The position numbers and the translations under genes were made by a program. Shown piece by piece: positions 20,991 through 33,339 of a DNA stretch of 64,000 nt; position 1 is the first letter of the stretch; every line of letters starts with the position of its first letter. This DNA comes from Aporrectodea caliginosa. Lineage: Eukaryota > Annelida > Clitellata > Crassiclitellata > Lumbricidae. The notes beneath the pieces are model-generated. The model was not told the DNA's origin, made no database searches, and saw nothing but the letters and a program-made list of their open reading frames with translations. The stretch lies in contig JACEVL010000696.1 of assembly GCA_020284085.1 (NCBI GenBank), positions 123,798 to 187,797 of the forward strand, read 5' to 3'.

Positions 20991-21256
20991 GCTCAGACAG
21001 TTAATTATTAAATGGGTTGAGATAGCAAATATTATCTCTGCTCTAACATTTAGTTACTAAAGAAGAATTAGGCTAGTGGCAATGTTAGTTAGGGCGACAA
21101 ACGAGGTAGCTAATATGGACAACTCTCAATTTATTCCCAGATCATTATATAAAAATATTTACTAGTTTATTCTAAGACTTTCTAATGAACTTTAATTATT
21201 CATTATCACTTGTTAGCACTTCTGCGTTTTTGTCAGATTGTTTTTCTCAATAAAAC

Positions 21257-21257
<1 letters not shown>

Positions 21258-21312
<55 letters not shown>
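21258..21312. repeat. (AT)n microsatellite
   Basis: About 27 uninterrupted AT dinucleotides. Confidence 0.95.
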
Positions 21313-21315
<3 letters not shown>

Positions 21316-21978
21316 GACACTCTTAACCGAAATTAGGCCTACATTTTAAAACCTGTAGTAAATCGGTCATAATCTGACAGCAGTGATAATATTATCCTAC
21401 AATTGTTTCACATAATTATTAAAATCATGTGCATTCGTTTGAATACAGTGTGCAATTAGCATGCCTCAGATAACGGAATACTGAGTGTAAATTTGTAGTC
21501 AATGTGTTCCTTGCAATCGTCTTCGCAAATTGATATTGTGCAATGTAGACGACCGAACTGGCTAAATTCTGATTCAATCTCGCAGATATGTGACACGTCT
21601 CGTATTTTATGACTAAGATACTTCCTAAATTACAAGAAAAATAAATAAATATACTGTGATTTTCTGACTTGAAAAGGCAAACAACTGGCCAGGTTTGCGA
21701 AAACACTTGCAGAAGGGATCAGCGTTTTTAGCCCTAGGATTGCGGAAAGTCACAGTTGAAGCATAAGTTCAAACAATTCAAAATCATTCATGATTTCGGA
21801 AAGCATTTCTGCCAAGCTTTCATCATGAGATTCCATTGAAAATGCAACACAAGAAAAAATAGACAGTTCCCAGCTATGCCAGAAATCATTTTGTGCTGGA
21901 TAGTCATAGCCGTTCCATAGAAGACATATGAATGTGAATTATGTAAGAAAATATTTAAGTACCTAGACACGCATAATT

Positions 21979-23091
21979 ATGCCAATTCATACCAGAGAAA
22001 AAACATACGTTTGTCTGATATGTAAGAAAACATTTTCATACTGTTCGAATCTGAAAACACACACAAAAACCCATACTAGAGAGAAGCCATTTGAATGCCA
22101 GTCATGCCAGAAATCATTCACACAACTTTCTCAGCTTCATGTTCACTCAAGAACCCACACTGAAGATAAACCTTTTCAGTGTAAGGTATGTAAACTAATA
22201 TTTTCTCATTCTTCCAGTCTACAGATCCATGTCAGAATTCATACTGGAGAGAAGCCTTACCAATGCCAAGTATGTCAAAAACGTTTTCCTCAATCTTCAA
22301 ATCTAGCACTCCATGCAAGAATTCATACCGGAGAGAAATCTTACCAGTGCCAAGTATGTCAAAAACGTTTTTCTCAGTGTTCTAATCGAATACGTCATGC
22401 AAGAATCCATTCTGGTGAGATGCCGTACCAATGCCAAGTATGTCAAAAACGTTTCTCCCAATCTTCAAATCGAACAATTCATGCAAGGATTCATACTGAA
22501 ATCAAACCGTACCAATGCCAGTTGTGTGAGTTTAAAAGTAAGTATAATAGTTTAAACAGGCACATGAAAACACATACTGGAGAGAAACCACATCTTTGCC
22601 AGGTATGTCAGAAAACATTCTCACACAATTCAAGTCTGAAAAGTCATGCAAAATCCCACTCTGAAGAGAAACCATTTCTGTGTATTCTTTGTAACAAAAC
22701 ATTTTCCACATCTTCAAAACTAAAATCTCATTTTAGAATCCATACTGGAGAGAGACCAAACCAATGTCAGATATGTAATAAAAGTGATTCCCAATGTTCT
22801 CAAATGCGAGATCATGTTAGAATTCATACTGGAGAAAAACCATACCAATGCCAAGTATGTCAAAAACGTTTTAACATGTCTTCCAATATGAAGACACATG
22901 GAAGAATTCATAACGGAGAGAAACCATACCACTGCCAATCATGTGAGTTTAAAACTAATAATAAAAGTAAGCTAAGGTTGCACACGAGAAGACATACTGG
23001 AGAGAAACCATACCTTTGCAAGGTATGTCTGAAAATGTTCTCAGGCCTATCAGGTCTGAGAGTTCATGAAAAAACTCATTTAGTATGAGGA
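21979..23091 (+). CDS. C2H2 zinc-finger protein, unit C, 13 fingers, N-terminus lost
   Basis: A 369-residue frame starting at an internal ATG. It has 13 C2H2 fingers with TGEKPY-type linkers. One CEFKS-type finger is a residue short between its second Cys and first His, and another finger has Asp where the conserved Phe is expected (NKSDSQ). Upstream, the conserved N-terminal region is recognisable (SESISAKLSS, NATQEK, SSQLCQKSF) but has in-frame stops. The first finger (YECELCKKIFKY) is broken by a frameshift just before the ATG. It could still make a truncated protein from this ATG, or it is an early pseudogene. Confidence 0.7.
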
Positions 23092-23390
23092 TTAAGTTTG
23101 TAAAAATGTCTAAAGTTTACAGTCTGCAAAATTATGTTGGAATCCATACTGTGAAAAAGTCATACAAATTTCAGTTGTACCACATTCTCGAGCGATTATT
23201 TCAGCAATGGCAGCAAATATGTTCATGCACTTCGTCTGGAATACACGAATGGAGAGAAAGCAATCTACGTCAGGTGTGTAAAGAAACATTTTCGCGATCT
23301 GCGAGTCTTCAGAGGGACAGAAGGCTCAGCCAGAAATTACATGAAATATCTGACGTTATTGACTTTCACCAACAATAACTAGAGAACAAA
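23092..23390 (+). pseudogene. Vestigial zinc fingers downstream of the unit C stop codon
   Basis: After the stop the frame shift gives VGIHTVKKSYKFQL and RQVCKETFSRSASLQRDRRL, recognisable as linker and finger remnants without the Cys/His pattern. The same block follows the other three genes. Confidence 0.6.
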
Positions 23391-23812
23391 GAAGTAACAT
23401 GGAGGTGTGGAGTCATTCAATCTATGATGCTACACACATACGAATACGTGAATGTCAGTTATGCTTTCAAAAGAAAAAGATTTACTACATTGAACTGAGT
23501 ATTTCTGTAGGACTGGACATATGCAAGGATGCTGCATTTGTGTTTTGTTTCTTTAGAATATGTTAAGTTCAATTTAGGTCGTTTTATGTTTATTGTGTTT
23601 GAATATTATGTTTGTGTCTAATTAGGCACTTCAACACTTGAACGGTTATTATTATTACAATGAGGATATACTTCACATGATCTTTCACTCGTAGCTGTTT
23701 TCGTGTTGTTTTCACTCAAACCATGTTCTACCTAGTTGTATATTCACAATGTTACTGGTCCCTAACTGCAATCACAGGATAATTGCAACGATATTTTCAC
23801 ACACAGTCAGTG

Positions 23813-24091
23813 CAGTGTGATTCTCCTTACAGATTTTATTTTAGTTATAGTTACAGTTATAGTTAATGCTATTTTATTTTAGTTATAGTTATAGTTATAT
23901 TTAGTATTATTTTTTAGTCATAGTTATAGTTATGGATTTTTATTTTAGTCAATTTTAGTTACTACTTAGTTACAATAATTGAGGCTATAGGTAAAATTGT
24001 TAGTATTAACACGCTGTTACACAATTTGCTCAAAGCTTTGAAATCCATTGAAGCATTTTCGTTATCGTTATCGTTAACGAGAATCACACTG
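23813..24091. mobile_element. hAT-type MITE with TAGTTATAG arrays
   Basis: The ends CAGTGTGATTCTC and GAGAATCACACTG are inverted repeats, flanked by a perfect 8-bp duplication AGTCAGTG (23805-23812, 24092-24099). The interior is a run of TAGTTATAGTTATAG on one side and TTATCGTTATCG on the other. It is non-coding. Confidence 0.95.
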
Positions 24092-24464
24092 AGTCAGTGC
24101 TGACTGCTGATGGTTACGTTTGTTCGATCTTCATTAGTCATAGTTAACCAGTAACGACTGTTAGCTGAGGTTTTAAGATAGAGCCGCAGTAAATTGCTTG
24201 CAACATGATGTTGAAAGGTCTAAATATAGGCCTATTTGTCACCAGAGTAGCAGTGTTGTTCAGTAATTGAAATACATGTAAACTTAATTGAATTACGTAA
24301 TTGAATTACAAGTTCTGTAATTGTAATTGAATTACATTTTAAGTCCAGTAATTGTAATTGTATTTCAATTACAATATTGCATGTAATTTGTAATTGAATG
24401 AAGTGTAAATTACAAATTACTTTCATAAAGTCAGCAAAGATGCCAGCCTGCCGGGTTGACCCAG

Positions 24465-24773
24465 CAGTGGCGTAACTAGGGGTTCGTGCGCCCGGGGGCA
24501 AGAATTCCCTAAAAAAATTCTGATTACTTTTGTTGTTGTTGCTTTTCCGTCTTTTCCATGAAAAAATGGTTAAATTGTCCGAAGCCTCATTTTGCGCCCC
24601 CCCCTGGCGCCCTCGCCCCTGCCCGACTCGCCGACTCGTGCATAATAGTTACTTTTTTGTACTTTTTTTAGCTATTCTTGCCTGATTTCTTTAAGAAAAT
24701 CCTAAAGCTTAATTTTGCGCCCCCTGTCCTGCGCCCGAGGGCGGCCGCCCTCTGCCCCCTCGTTACGCCACTG
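24465..24773. mobile_element. hAT-type MITE, CAGTGGCGTAAC ends
   Basis: Ends CAGTGGCGTAAC and GTTACGCCACTG, flanked by a perfect 8-bp duplication TGACCCAG (24457-24464, 24774-24781). The interior is GC-rich with repeated CGCCCCC and no frame. A related element lies at 53148-53601. Confidence 0.95.
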
Positions 24774-24941
24774 TGACCCAGGCCACCCGTTTAATTGAAT
24801 AAACTGCTCTGCATTATGTTTGCATGGCAGCATAATTGTCAACTTTATTCTATCCTTACACCCCTCTTACAATCTTACAGCACACTTTGATAGACCTCAA
24901 TGGCAAGGGCTGACCTTCATTATCAGACTATCCATGCAGTC

Positions 24942-26524
24942 CAGTGTTTTAGTTGTCGGGGGGTTGGGGGTTCAACCCCCTAGTTCTTTTTCTAACCCCC
25001 TCAGCTAAGTAACTGAAAAGATGCTGGGGGGTCAGGTCTTGACCCCCCGGCTGTATCTCTGTCATCAAGTACAAAAGAATATATAGCCCAGTTCCTTTAC
25101 TTTTAAGTAAATTAGTTACTTATTTACTGATATGGTTTGTGACTGAGAGCGGAGAACCAGTCTACAGAATCAAGGTGAAAGCCAATTTCTGTAACACGTT
25201 TATTTCCTTTTCCTCTAAGTAAATGCTATAGTTCGAGCACATGGTCGAGGCTAGCTAGTGCTCAAACCAACTAAATATTCGTTGTTCGATTCCAGTTTCT
25301 CGCCAAGAACAATTTGAGGTTGTTAGCGTTTGGATTTGAGAGACTGAAGCGGAAGATGATGATCAGTGAGAATGGTGACGATGAACGCGAGATAGAATTT
25401 AAAATGCCTCTAGTCCCTCTACATTCCGATAAACCCAGCGAAACAGTCGAAACCAGTCACAGCATATCAAAACTTTTTAACAATGGTAAAGCAGGCAGAA
25501 CCTTGGGGATTTGTTTTTGCCAGTTTTGACAGTGAAAGACGTTATAAAAGTGTTACACTATTCAGGGAGCTAATGATGAGGAGATATTTCAATCTTTGTA
25601 TGACAATTTGGAGCAGAGATTTCCATCCACTGATTTTCTAGAGGCTGCTAATTCCTTAAATAAAAATGCATGGCCAAAGGACCCTCTGCAAAGGGCATTG
25701 TTTGAAGACAGACATATTGCATTATTGTGCAAAGAGTTTGGAATGAGTAATTCTGACGCAGCTGATTCTATGCTTAAAAAGAGTGATGCCATGGTTTATT
25801 GCTTGGGCAAAAATTACAGACACTTATTACTTTGTTGGAAGTTCTACCTGTTTCATCTGCTGAGTGTGAAAGAGGATTCAGTCACTGAGTCAGATGAATC
25901 TATGTCACACTAGTGGAAGAAACAGGCTTCTGGTGAGTTCAGTGAATGATCAGTTGATGATTAGCATCAATGGTCCACCTCTTACTGCATGGAATGTATA
26001 ACAATATGTTATTTCTTGGCTTCAAGCTGGCAGACATGGTGCTTTGGACAAAGCCACTGGGTTACCAAAGAAAAAAAGTTACAAAACATAGTTCAAAATT
26101 ATTTTTGTAAACTACCGGTTATAGTGTAGAAATTCTATGCATTATGTTTTATGTCATTGAATTACCCCGGTACTTTCCAAAAACTTGGTGTTTGGTCTAT
26201 GTGGGTGGTTTTACAGGTTTAAACCCCACCCCGAAATAAATGCATTATGTTATTAAAAACTAAAAATGTAGAAAAATATGACCATTTCCAATGGAAAACC
26301 TCGAAAACTTAAAACGCCTCTGAAATTTTTCCTCGCTACGCCCCTATGATCTAATTCGTTTATTGTGTCGCCTAGATAAATTTAAAGAAGAAACTAAGAT
26401 ATCTCATGAGTCGTCAGTTGTTGCATATTAACAACATTAAAATTTAATTTAGACCTGTGATCGTGTACTTTGGTAACCTGTAAATTTTCGACCCCCCAGT
26501 TATTTTTTGACAACTAAAACACTG
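24942..26524 (+). mobile_element. hAT element nested in 24251-27104
   Basis: The ends CAGTGTTTTAGTTGTC and GACAACTAAAACACTG are perfect 16-bp inverted repeats, flanked by a perfect 8-bp duplication ATGCAGTC (24934-24941, 26525-26532). It contains a broken transposase reading frame at 25566-26090. Confidence 0.95.
25566..26090 (+). pseudogene. hAT transposase pseudogene (ZNF862/KIAA1586-like group)
   Basis: An acceptor-like CACTATTCAG precedes GANDEEIFQSLYDNLEQRFP, then a stretch rich in WPKDPL and LCKEFGM. It continues as VSSAECERGFS, then in a shifted frame RNRLLVSSVNDQLMISINGP and YVISWLQAGRHGALDKATG. The AECERGFS motif and following R-x-x-L..D.L helix mark the hAT C-terminal region. At least one frameshift (about 25890) and stops break it. 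It sits inside the element at 24942-26524. Confidence 0.75.
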
Positions 26525-26544
26525 ATGCAGTCATGCACTTATTC

Positions 26545-26712
26545 TCAAATAGCTTACTGCGGCTGCCTACAGAAAACAGAGCTTCCATCTTCAGCTCCAG
26601 TTGAGCGTCTCTTTAGCAGTGCTGGATGAATTGACTCACTCACCCAGGCGCAATCAACTGATTTCTCTAACAGACTATAATTTTGAAAAACCTCTACTAA
26701 AAATCAAATAAA
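26545..26712 (+). pseudogene. hAT C-terminal domain remnant of the outer element
   Basis: The plus strand gives SAPVERLFSSAG and, after a frameshift, RRNQLISLTDYNFEKPLLKI, the two halves of the hAT dimerisation domain. It belongs to the outer element 24251-27104, because the inner element's right end lies at 26524. Confidence 0.75.
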
Positions 26713-27329
26713 CTCTAACTTGTTTTAATGGATCATAATTGTAAATCGTATTTTGGATACCTGACAAACTTATAATATAATTGAATGTATATATTATTAC
26801 AATTTACAGGACATTGGTCTATTGGATGTTTTAGTTTAAAAATATAGTAAATTCAAAATTATCGAAAAAATTCTAAATCATTTGCCAAATTTGCCAAATA
26901 AAGGAATAATTTAAAAGTAATTGGGTATGAATTACAATAAAAATGTAATTGTAATTCAATTACTTTCACAATCAAGTAATTGTAATTGTAATTCAATTAC
27001 ATTTACAAACATGTAATTGTAATTGTAATTCAATTATACTTACAAGCATGTAATTGCAATTATAATAATTGAATTACATTTAAAATGTAATTGATACAAC
27101 ACTGCAGAGTAGTCCTTTATAAACAAACTTCATTCCGAATTTATTCTATTTGGTGTAAGTTTTGTTTCGCTTCGAACGTTCTACATTCATATGCGTCCGA
27201 TAATACAGTTAAAGCACCGCGAACAATAAAGAGCGCAATCAGACCTATTGTACAATGATGGAACTACCAGTAACAACTGCAGTCCCTTATCTCGCAGATT
27301 TTGAGTTAACGAGTTTAAAGTAGTATTGT

Positions 27330-27890
27330 GATTAGTAATTTCTATAGCGCAGCTCAGTATGACCATCAAACTGAAAAAAGTAACATATGACCATTCAGTA
27401 GTACCCCTGTGCGAGAACCCCGAGAGAAGCAATAGGTTTAAGAAGAGAAAGAGATGTAGACAGCGATCCAGAAAGGAAAGTCTCACGCAGAGTGAAGGGA
27501 AGGGCATTCCACAAGGAGGGCCCTTTGATGACAAAGGATCGAGTTTGAGCAATAGTGGTCCTAGTTCGTGAGACAAAGAAGTCAGACCGTTCCAGAGATC
27601 GGAGAGGCCGATGAGAAGATGCAGAGAGAGAGAGAGGAGAGATTTCGGAGCAAGATCCAGTTTGGACCTGTTTGGACCTGAGGACCAAAGCAAGGACTTA
27701 AATTGGATGCGGACAGAGAGAGGAAACCACTGCAGTTGGTTGACCAATGACCATGAACGATGATGCATGAGAATATTAGAAAAGTGAGCAATAAGTCGAG
27801 CCACAGCATTGAGAACAGATTGAACAGCTGATAGACGGACCATGGGAAGGCCAATAAGAAGGGAATTGCAATGAATTCTGAAGCAGACAA
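27330..27890 (-). mobile_element. LINE C-terminal fragment, CR1/L2-like
   Basis: Minus-strand frames, shifted two or three times, give VQSVLNAVARLIA, LSVRIQFKSLLW, RSFVIKGPSLWNALPFTLR and a C-terminal serine-rich end. A GCTGCGCTATAGAAATT 3' end follows. It is only the last third of a reverse transcriptase and is degenerate. Confidence 0.75.
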
Positions 27891-27899
27891 AGAAATAAG

Positions 27900-28660
27900 C
27901 TGTTAAATAAAGTGTTCATTGCTTCTGATTCAAGGTTCTGGAGAGATGAGGTTTTGGCCAGATGCGGTTGATCTCGGAATTAGGTGCTGGTTGAGCGAAG
28001 GGAACGGTGATGGGTCCCCAACACGACGAAGGAAGATAGGACGTAGTATTGTTAGGTTTCGAAGCAATTGACAACCATATCTTTGCGTGTAGTCTGCCGA
28101 GGCGGACGTAGATTTGAATCGATCCGGCTCCTCGAGGCGATAGATTGATCCAAGACGGTTTGATCAGCATTTCAGTGCGAAGAGTGAGGTTCAACCAATG
28201 ATCTCGCCGCGTAGTGGTCAGGTCAGAGTGGGTTGGTCAATCACGGTCTTAAATTTTTAATTCTATTTGGGTTATTTTCGAAGTCCCACCCAAAGATATA
28301 CTCCAAATCAATTGTGCTTGTACGTACCTTTTTAGGGTCTAGAATTGGTTGGTTAGTTTCAATAGCTTCAGCTAATTCTGAACTGTATAATCTTAATGAT
28401 GCTATATCAATTTCTTCTGTTAGCTTTATTCTGGACTTATTCAACGGATTATCGACTATATTGGTAAGCCCTTACATCATCAATACTGGTTTCATCGGTC
28501 CCACCATACACCCCGATTCTGGTACCATGTGCTGCGCCCGCCGCCTTTCGGTTGGTCTTCGTCGTCGGTTCGATTGTTGATCAGTCCTGTTGGCGTTTGA
28601 GACTCTTGGTCCAGTTAGTGGCAGTGGCCTCTATTTATTGTGTGTTCAGATGGTAAGTTA
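27900..28660 (-). other. Unclassified repeat-like region, possible LTR-element fragment
   Basis: Two minus-strand frames without recognisable domains (28241-28444, containing LRLYSSELAEAIETNQPILD; 27916-28194). Upstream of the first on the minus strand lies TGGTACCAGAATCGGGGTG, which could be a primer-binding site next to an LTR end, but I cannot match it to a tRNA. It looks transposon-derived; the class is uncertain. Confidence 0.3.
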
Positions 28661-29520
28661 AGCGGACAAAGTGTTAAAATGGATAAAAAAATTCAGGCTT
28701 ATTTCCTTGCTCAAAGAGTCTTCAAGACGGGACTACAAAATGATAAAATTTCATACATTAATTGTCCGTGGAAGTGAATGGTCGAATAATGTTCAAGCAG
28801 AAGACAATTTTGTACCATATGTGTTCGTTTATACCGATCTCCCTACCAATATCATACTTCTAATGGCAGCAGCTTATTTTATTTAACGTTATTTTATTGA
28901 ACTTACGTCATCAGGATTCACAGAACAATGTTTTTGTAATAATTATAAGGCATTGCGCTCGTGTGACACTTTAGAAATTTGCAGTTTTCGAATACGAGAT
29001 TCAAACACGACAGTTTACAACTTAAATAATTATTGTTCTCAATCATTCTTTCTTTAAATCTCAGTGCGTCTCAGATGACCAATTTAGGCGATGTCTGTTA
29101 GCGAAATAAATAAGTTGATAATTTGTAACTGGCTAGCACTATTTAGTGAAGTCCCACGTGTGTTTCACAATACGAAGCTGTCGTAGGACGAGGCCTTGGA
29201 GCTGGCAATAGACAGGGACGAATGGAGGATATGCGTTGCCCGATGTGCAGACCTGCAGGGAAAGGAATAAGTACTAAGCAAGTTCTCAACGCATATGCAA
29301 GCAATATATATTGCCTTAAATCTGCAGCGGGATCTACACTTAACATGTCTAGACAAAACTCCAAGACGCTGACCCGATCAATCAGAGCGTATCTCCTAGA
29401 CACACCCAAACATGTCAACAAACCCGCTGACTCATAGACATAGCGTCATGGAAAATCCGATATTAACGTGTGCTTAAAACTCAGTCTAATCGGACTCATT
29501 AGGCTACGTTCACAATCATC
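28661..29520. other. No recognisable gene
   Basis: Short frames only. I see nothing conserved here. Confidence 0.55.
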
Positions 29521-29524
29521 GTTG

Positions 29525-29895
29525 TCATCATCAGCAGACGATGCTGCTTTCAAATGTTGAGCTGGCTCCCTGCTTATGTGAAATGCGAACAGTTTCCCCA
29601 AAGCCGAAAAGCAATGTTTTCTTTACCACCAGTACCAAAATCACCCTTGCACTGGATCTACGTGTATCCACATTCATCTTAAATAGTTGTGATGGACAGT
29701 TCTGTAGTTTAATTGGTACTAAGTTAGATTTAGGTATTAGATGTGGGTAAATACTTATATACTTGTAGCATCTGTACATACAGTATCCTAAAGCCAAAGG
29801 AGACATTGGTTTTCGGCTTTGGGGAAACTGTTCGCATTTCACATAAGCAGGGAGCCAGCTCAACATTTGAAAGCATCATCGTCTGCTTATGTGGC
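29525..29895. repeat. Inverted repeat, about 100-bp arms
   Basis: The left arm (about 29533-29632) and right arm (about 29782-29890) are near-perfect reverse complements sharing TTTCGGCTTTGGGGAAACTG and TAAGCAGGGAGCCAGCTCAA, with about 150 bp between. The right arm corresponds to 3920-4025 of unit A; the left arm is an extra inverted copy found only in unit D. Confidence 0.85.
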
Positions 29896-30868
29896 AATGT
29901 TTATCAAACGCATCAGGTTACTTCAGTCGAACCTGAAATGCACAAGATTTCAGCCGTTTTGAAAATGTTATACTCATTTGTTTGATGGATTCCAATAGTT
30001 TATCGACATCTTAATGCATCAAAACAGTCGGCAGAATCGGACCTGGCGCAAGGAAAAAATCATCACATTACACCTTTGCTAAAAAGTCTGCAGCACTGAC
30101 TGCCAACGCGTTAGGAGATCGTTGTAAGTTGGCTCGGCTGGTTAACATTTTGTACTTTATTTACTAAGACATCTCAACCTGAAAATAATCGTCACCATCT
30201 CACTTATTCTGTCAAATTGTTTCTATTACTTTGTGATCGTAATTACGGGACAGGAACAGCGCGACAGTACGATATGTGAAACTTGGATTGAGTGAAAACA
30301 AACGAAAACAGATACAACAGATCATGCGAAGTTGATCGTTACAATCCATAAGTGCAATAATAAAAACAGTTCAATAGAATTAAAGTGTCTAATTAGATAC
30401 AAACATAATAGACCTATCTAAATTGAACCAAAATGCTTCAAAATCTGGAAAACAAATGCAGGATCATTGCTGATTCAGTCCTACAGGAATAGTCAGATGA
30501 ACTGTAGAGAGCTCTTACTTTTAATGCATAACTGATATACAGGAATTCGTTCGTGCGTATCATCATAGATTGAATAGCTACACACTTCCAGCTATCTACT
30601 TTTTCACCAGTATTATTGGTGAACGTAAATAACGTCATATATTTCAGGTAATTTTTCATTCAGACTTTGATTTCTTTGTAGAATCGAAGATCGCGAAAAT
30701 GTGCTTTAAAACCTGACAGAGAATGCTTTCTCAGTATTTGTGCATTTCAGACGAATTGCCTTAACTTTTGATTGACATAGCTGAAATATTCGTGAGAGAA
30801 TGTTCTATGGTACTAACTGGAATTTGGGATTTAAAAAAAATTGCAGGCTGTAATCTTTGAAAATGTTT

Positions 30869-32107
30869 TTACAAACTTGAGCCTGAAACGGAATGTATTT
30901 TTTGATGACGTCTCAGACCTGAAGCACCAACGAACGTTTTCTGACATACCTTGCACAGGTATGGTTTCTCTCCAGTATGTCTTCTCGTGTGCATTTTTAG
31001 GCTACTTTTATAATTAGTTTTAAACACACATAATTGACAGTGGTATGGCTTTTCTCCGGTATGAATTCTTGCATGTTTTTTCAGTTTAGAAGATTGGATA
31101 AAACGTGTTTGACATACTCGGCATTGGTATGGTTTTTCTCCTGTATGGATTCGAACATGTTCTCGCATTTGAGAAGAATGGGAATAACATAGTTTGCATA
31201 TCTGACACTGGTATGGTCTCTCTCCAGTATGGATTCTAACATGAGTTTTTAGTACTGAAGATCTAGAAAATGTTTTTTTACAAACTATACACAGAAATGG
31301 TTTGTCTTCAGAGTGGGTTTTTTCATGATCTTTCAGACCTGAAATGAACGAGAACGTTTTCTGACACATCCGGCAAAGGTACGGTTTCTCTGCAGTATGT
31401 GTTCTCATGTGAGACTTTAGACTATCGTCATACTTAGTTTTATATTCACATAATTGGCATTGATACGGTTTCACTCCGATATGAATTCTTGCATGACGCA
31501 AGAGACTGGAACCCCGAGGAAAACGCTTTTGACATATTTGACATTGGTAAGATTTCTCTCCAGTATGGATCCTTGCATGGTATATTAGACTGGAACAATG
31601 AGAATAACTTTTCTGACATATTTGACATAGGTAATATTTCTCTCCGGTATGAATTCTTGAATGACGTGTTAGATTTGAAGATTGGGAGAAACGTTTTCGA
31701 CATATTTGGCATTGGTAAGGCATCTCCCTGGAATGGATTCTGGCATGACATGTTAGATTTGAAGATTTGGTAAATCGCTTTTGACATACCTGGCATTGAT
31801 AAGGCATCTCTCCAGTATGGATTCTAATATGGCTCTGTAGACTGGAAGAAACTGAAAATATTTGTTTACATAACTCGCACTGAAATGGTTTCTCTCCAGT
31901 ATGGGTCCTACTGTGTGTTTTCAGATTAGAAGAGTTTGCGAATGTTTTCTCACATACCAGGCAAATGTTTGCCTTTTCTCCAGTATGGATTCTCATGTGG
32001 TTGTGTAGGTTACAGTTGTGCTTAATTATTTTTTGGCAAAACTCGCATTCGTGTGTCTTTGCTTTGGAATGACTTTTCTTGTTTTCCTTCGTGTGACTTT
32101 CCGGCAC
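30869..32107 (-). pseudogene. C2H2 zinc-finger gene, unit D, 14 fingers, N-terminus broken
   Basis: The finger array is open for 412 codons with 14 intact C2H2 fingers and TGEKPY-type linkers. However, the frame's first codon is GTG, not ATG. The conserved start region lies further upstream (MMSKSIS near 32204) but is followed by two in-frame stops before the array. The first ATG inside the frame is within finger 1 (HNHMRIH). It may be a young pseudogene, may use the internal ATG, or may splice around the stops. The middle block has four QKRF-type fingers. Confidence 0.7.
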
Positions 32108-33339
32108 AAATGATTTCTGATTTAGCTGCGAAATTGCGATCTATTCTTGTGTTGCATTTCCGATGGAATTTTTTAAAGACTATTTGAAAGAAATGCTTTT
32201 CGACATCATTAATTATTACAAATTCTCTGAGTCTGTGCTTCAGATATGATTTCTGCGCAAAGCTAGAGTTGAGAACACCGAAACTCTTGCAAGTTTCTGT
32301 GGATTGAAATTATTCTCCAACTCTCCAGGTATTGTCCTTTTCCATATGAAGGGCAATAAGCATTCTGTAATAATCTAAAACAGTATATTTATTTTATTCA
32401 TACTGATAATCAAAGAAAATAAAAAAGCATCGTAGTCGCCTTAGACAATACTATAATGGGGAACGGAATAAGAAAATTTTCCACAAATTTGACAATCTAT
32501 TACAAGATCTATGTCATTTTGCAAAGACAATTGCAACAAACAATAAACTCATGTCCACAGTCCGTATTCCACTATCTAGAATAATCCCTGTGTATTCAAT
32601 TTCAAACGAATACGCATGTACTTTTTAGATTTAAAAATAACAAATAGCTGATTCTACAAAAGCACCAAGTAGTGTTTTACTAGTTTTTCTTCGCTTCACA
32701 ACCCGTCAAAACCAAATAGAAGCTTCTGAATAAACTTGAAGTATAGCAATTTGCTGGAGAATTAACATCTGGAAACATAATAACATAATGTGAGTTTGTT
32801 TTGACAGACAGTTCAATTAGAATTATCCATATTGCGGGGCAACCAATTTATAAAATACTTGAAACTGTAATTTACCTAAGCCTATCTGCATGACGGAGAA
32901 AGTACGTGAAATGATTAGGGGAAACAAATCCAATAATTCAGGTCTTGAATGCAGTTGATTTCCGGAGCACATGACCTATTTCATTAGTTGAGTAGCAGCT
33001 GTAAATTCTTACGCTCACTAGGACTCAGAGAAACTGGGAGAAAATAACAATAAGAAAAACAAGTAAGTTAATAATAAAAATAATTATAAATACCAAGTCA
33101 ACTCTGATCAACCACTTTGCTCTGCCGGAATTCGAGACCCTTGGCCTCATCAACATAAATGGGCTGGGTTAGTTTTTCTCATCCCGAACAAGTTAGGCTA
33201 TAAATGTTCCTCGTGTGAAACAATATATTAATAATATTAGTAGTAGTAGTAATAATAATACATGTAACAATAACAGCAATAATAATAAGTCCTGTGGAGC
33301 GACGGCCGAAGAGGACGGCTCACACGTCGTTTTTTATTA

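Larger units (their letters stand above)
21660..23812 (+). repeat. Segmental duplication unit C (inverted)
   Basis: Plus-strand counterpart of units A, B and D. Upstream (21660-21978) it matches the N-terminal coding and upstream region of unit A; downstream (23092-23812) it matches the reverse complement of about 4300-5280. The inverted orientation implies an inversion or inverted duplication in the cluster's history. Confidence 0.75.
24251..27104 (+). mobile_element. hAT element with TAATTGTAATTG arrays, hosting two nested elements
   Basis: The ends CAGTGTTGT..ACAACACTG are flanked by a perfect 8-bp duplication CAGAGTAG (24243-24250, 27105-27112). Both subterminal regions (24260-24430, 26925-27100) are packed with TGTAATTGAATTAC-type palindromic repeats. 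The interior keeps a hAT C-terminal domain remnant and has been invaded by the elements at 24465-24773 and 24942-26524. Confidence 0.95.

Noticed and set aside
27916..28660. Copia-type LTR retrotransposon
   Set aside because: A TGGTACCAG stretch resembles a primer site but matches no tRNA I can name, and no protease, integrase or RT motif is present; left unclassified.
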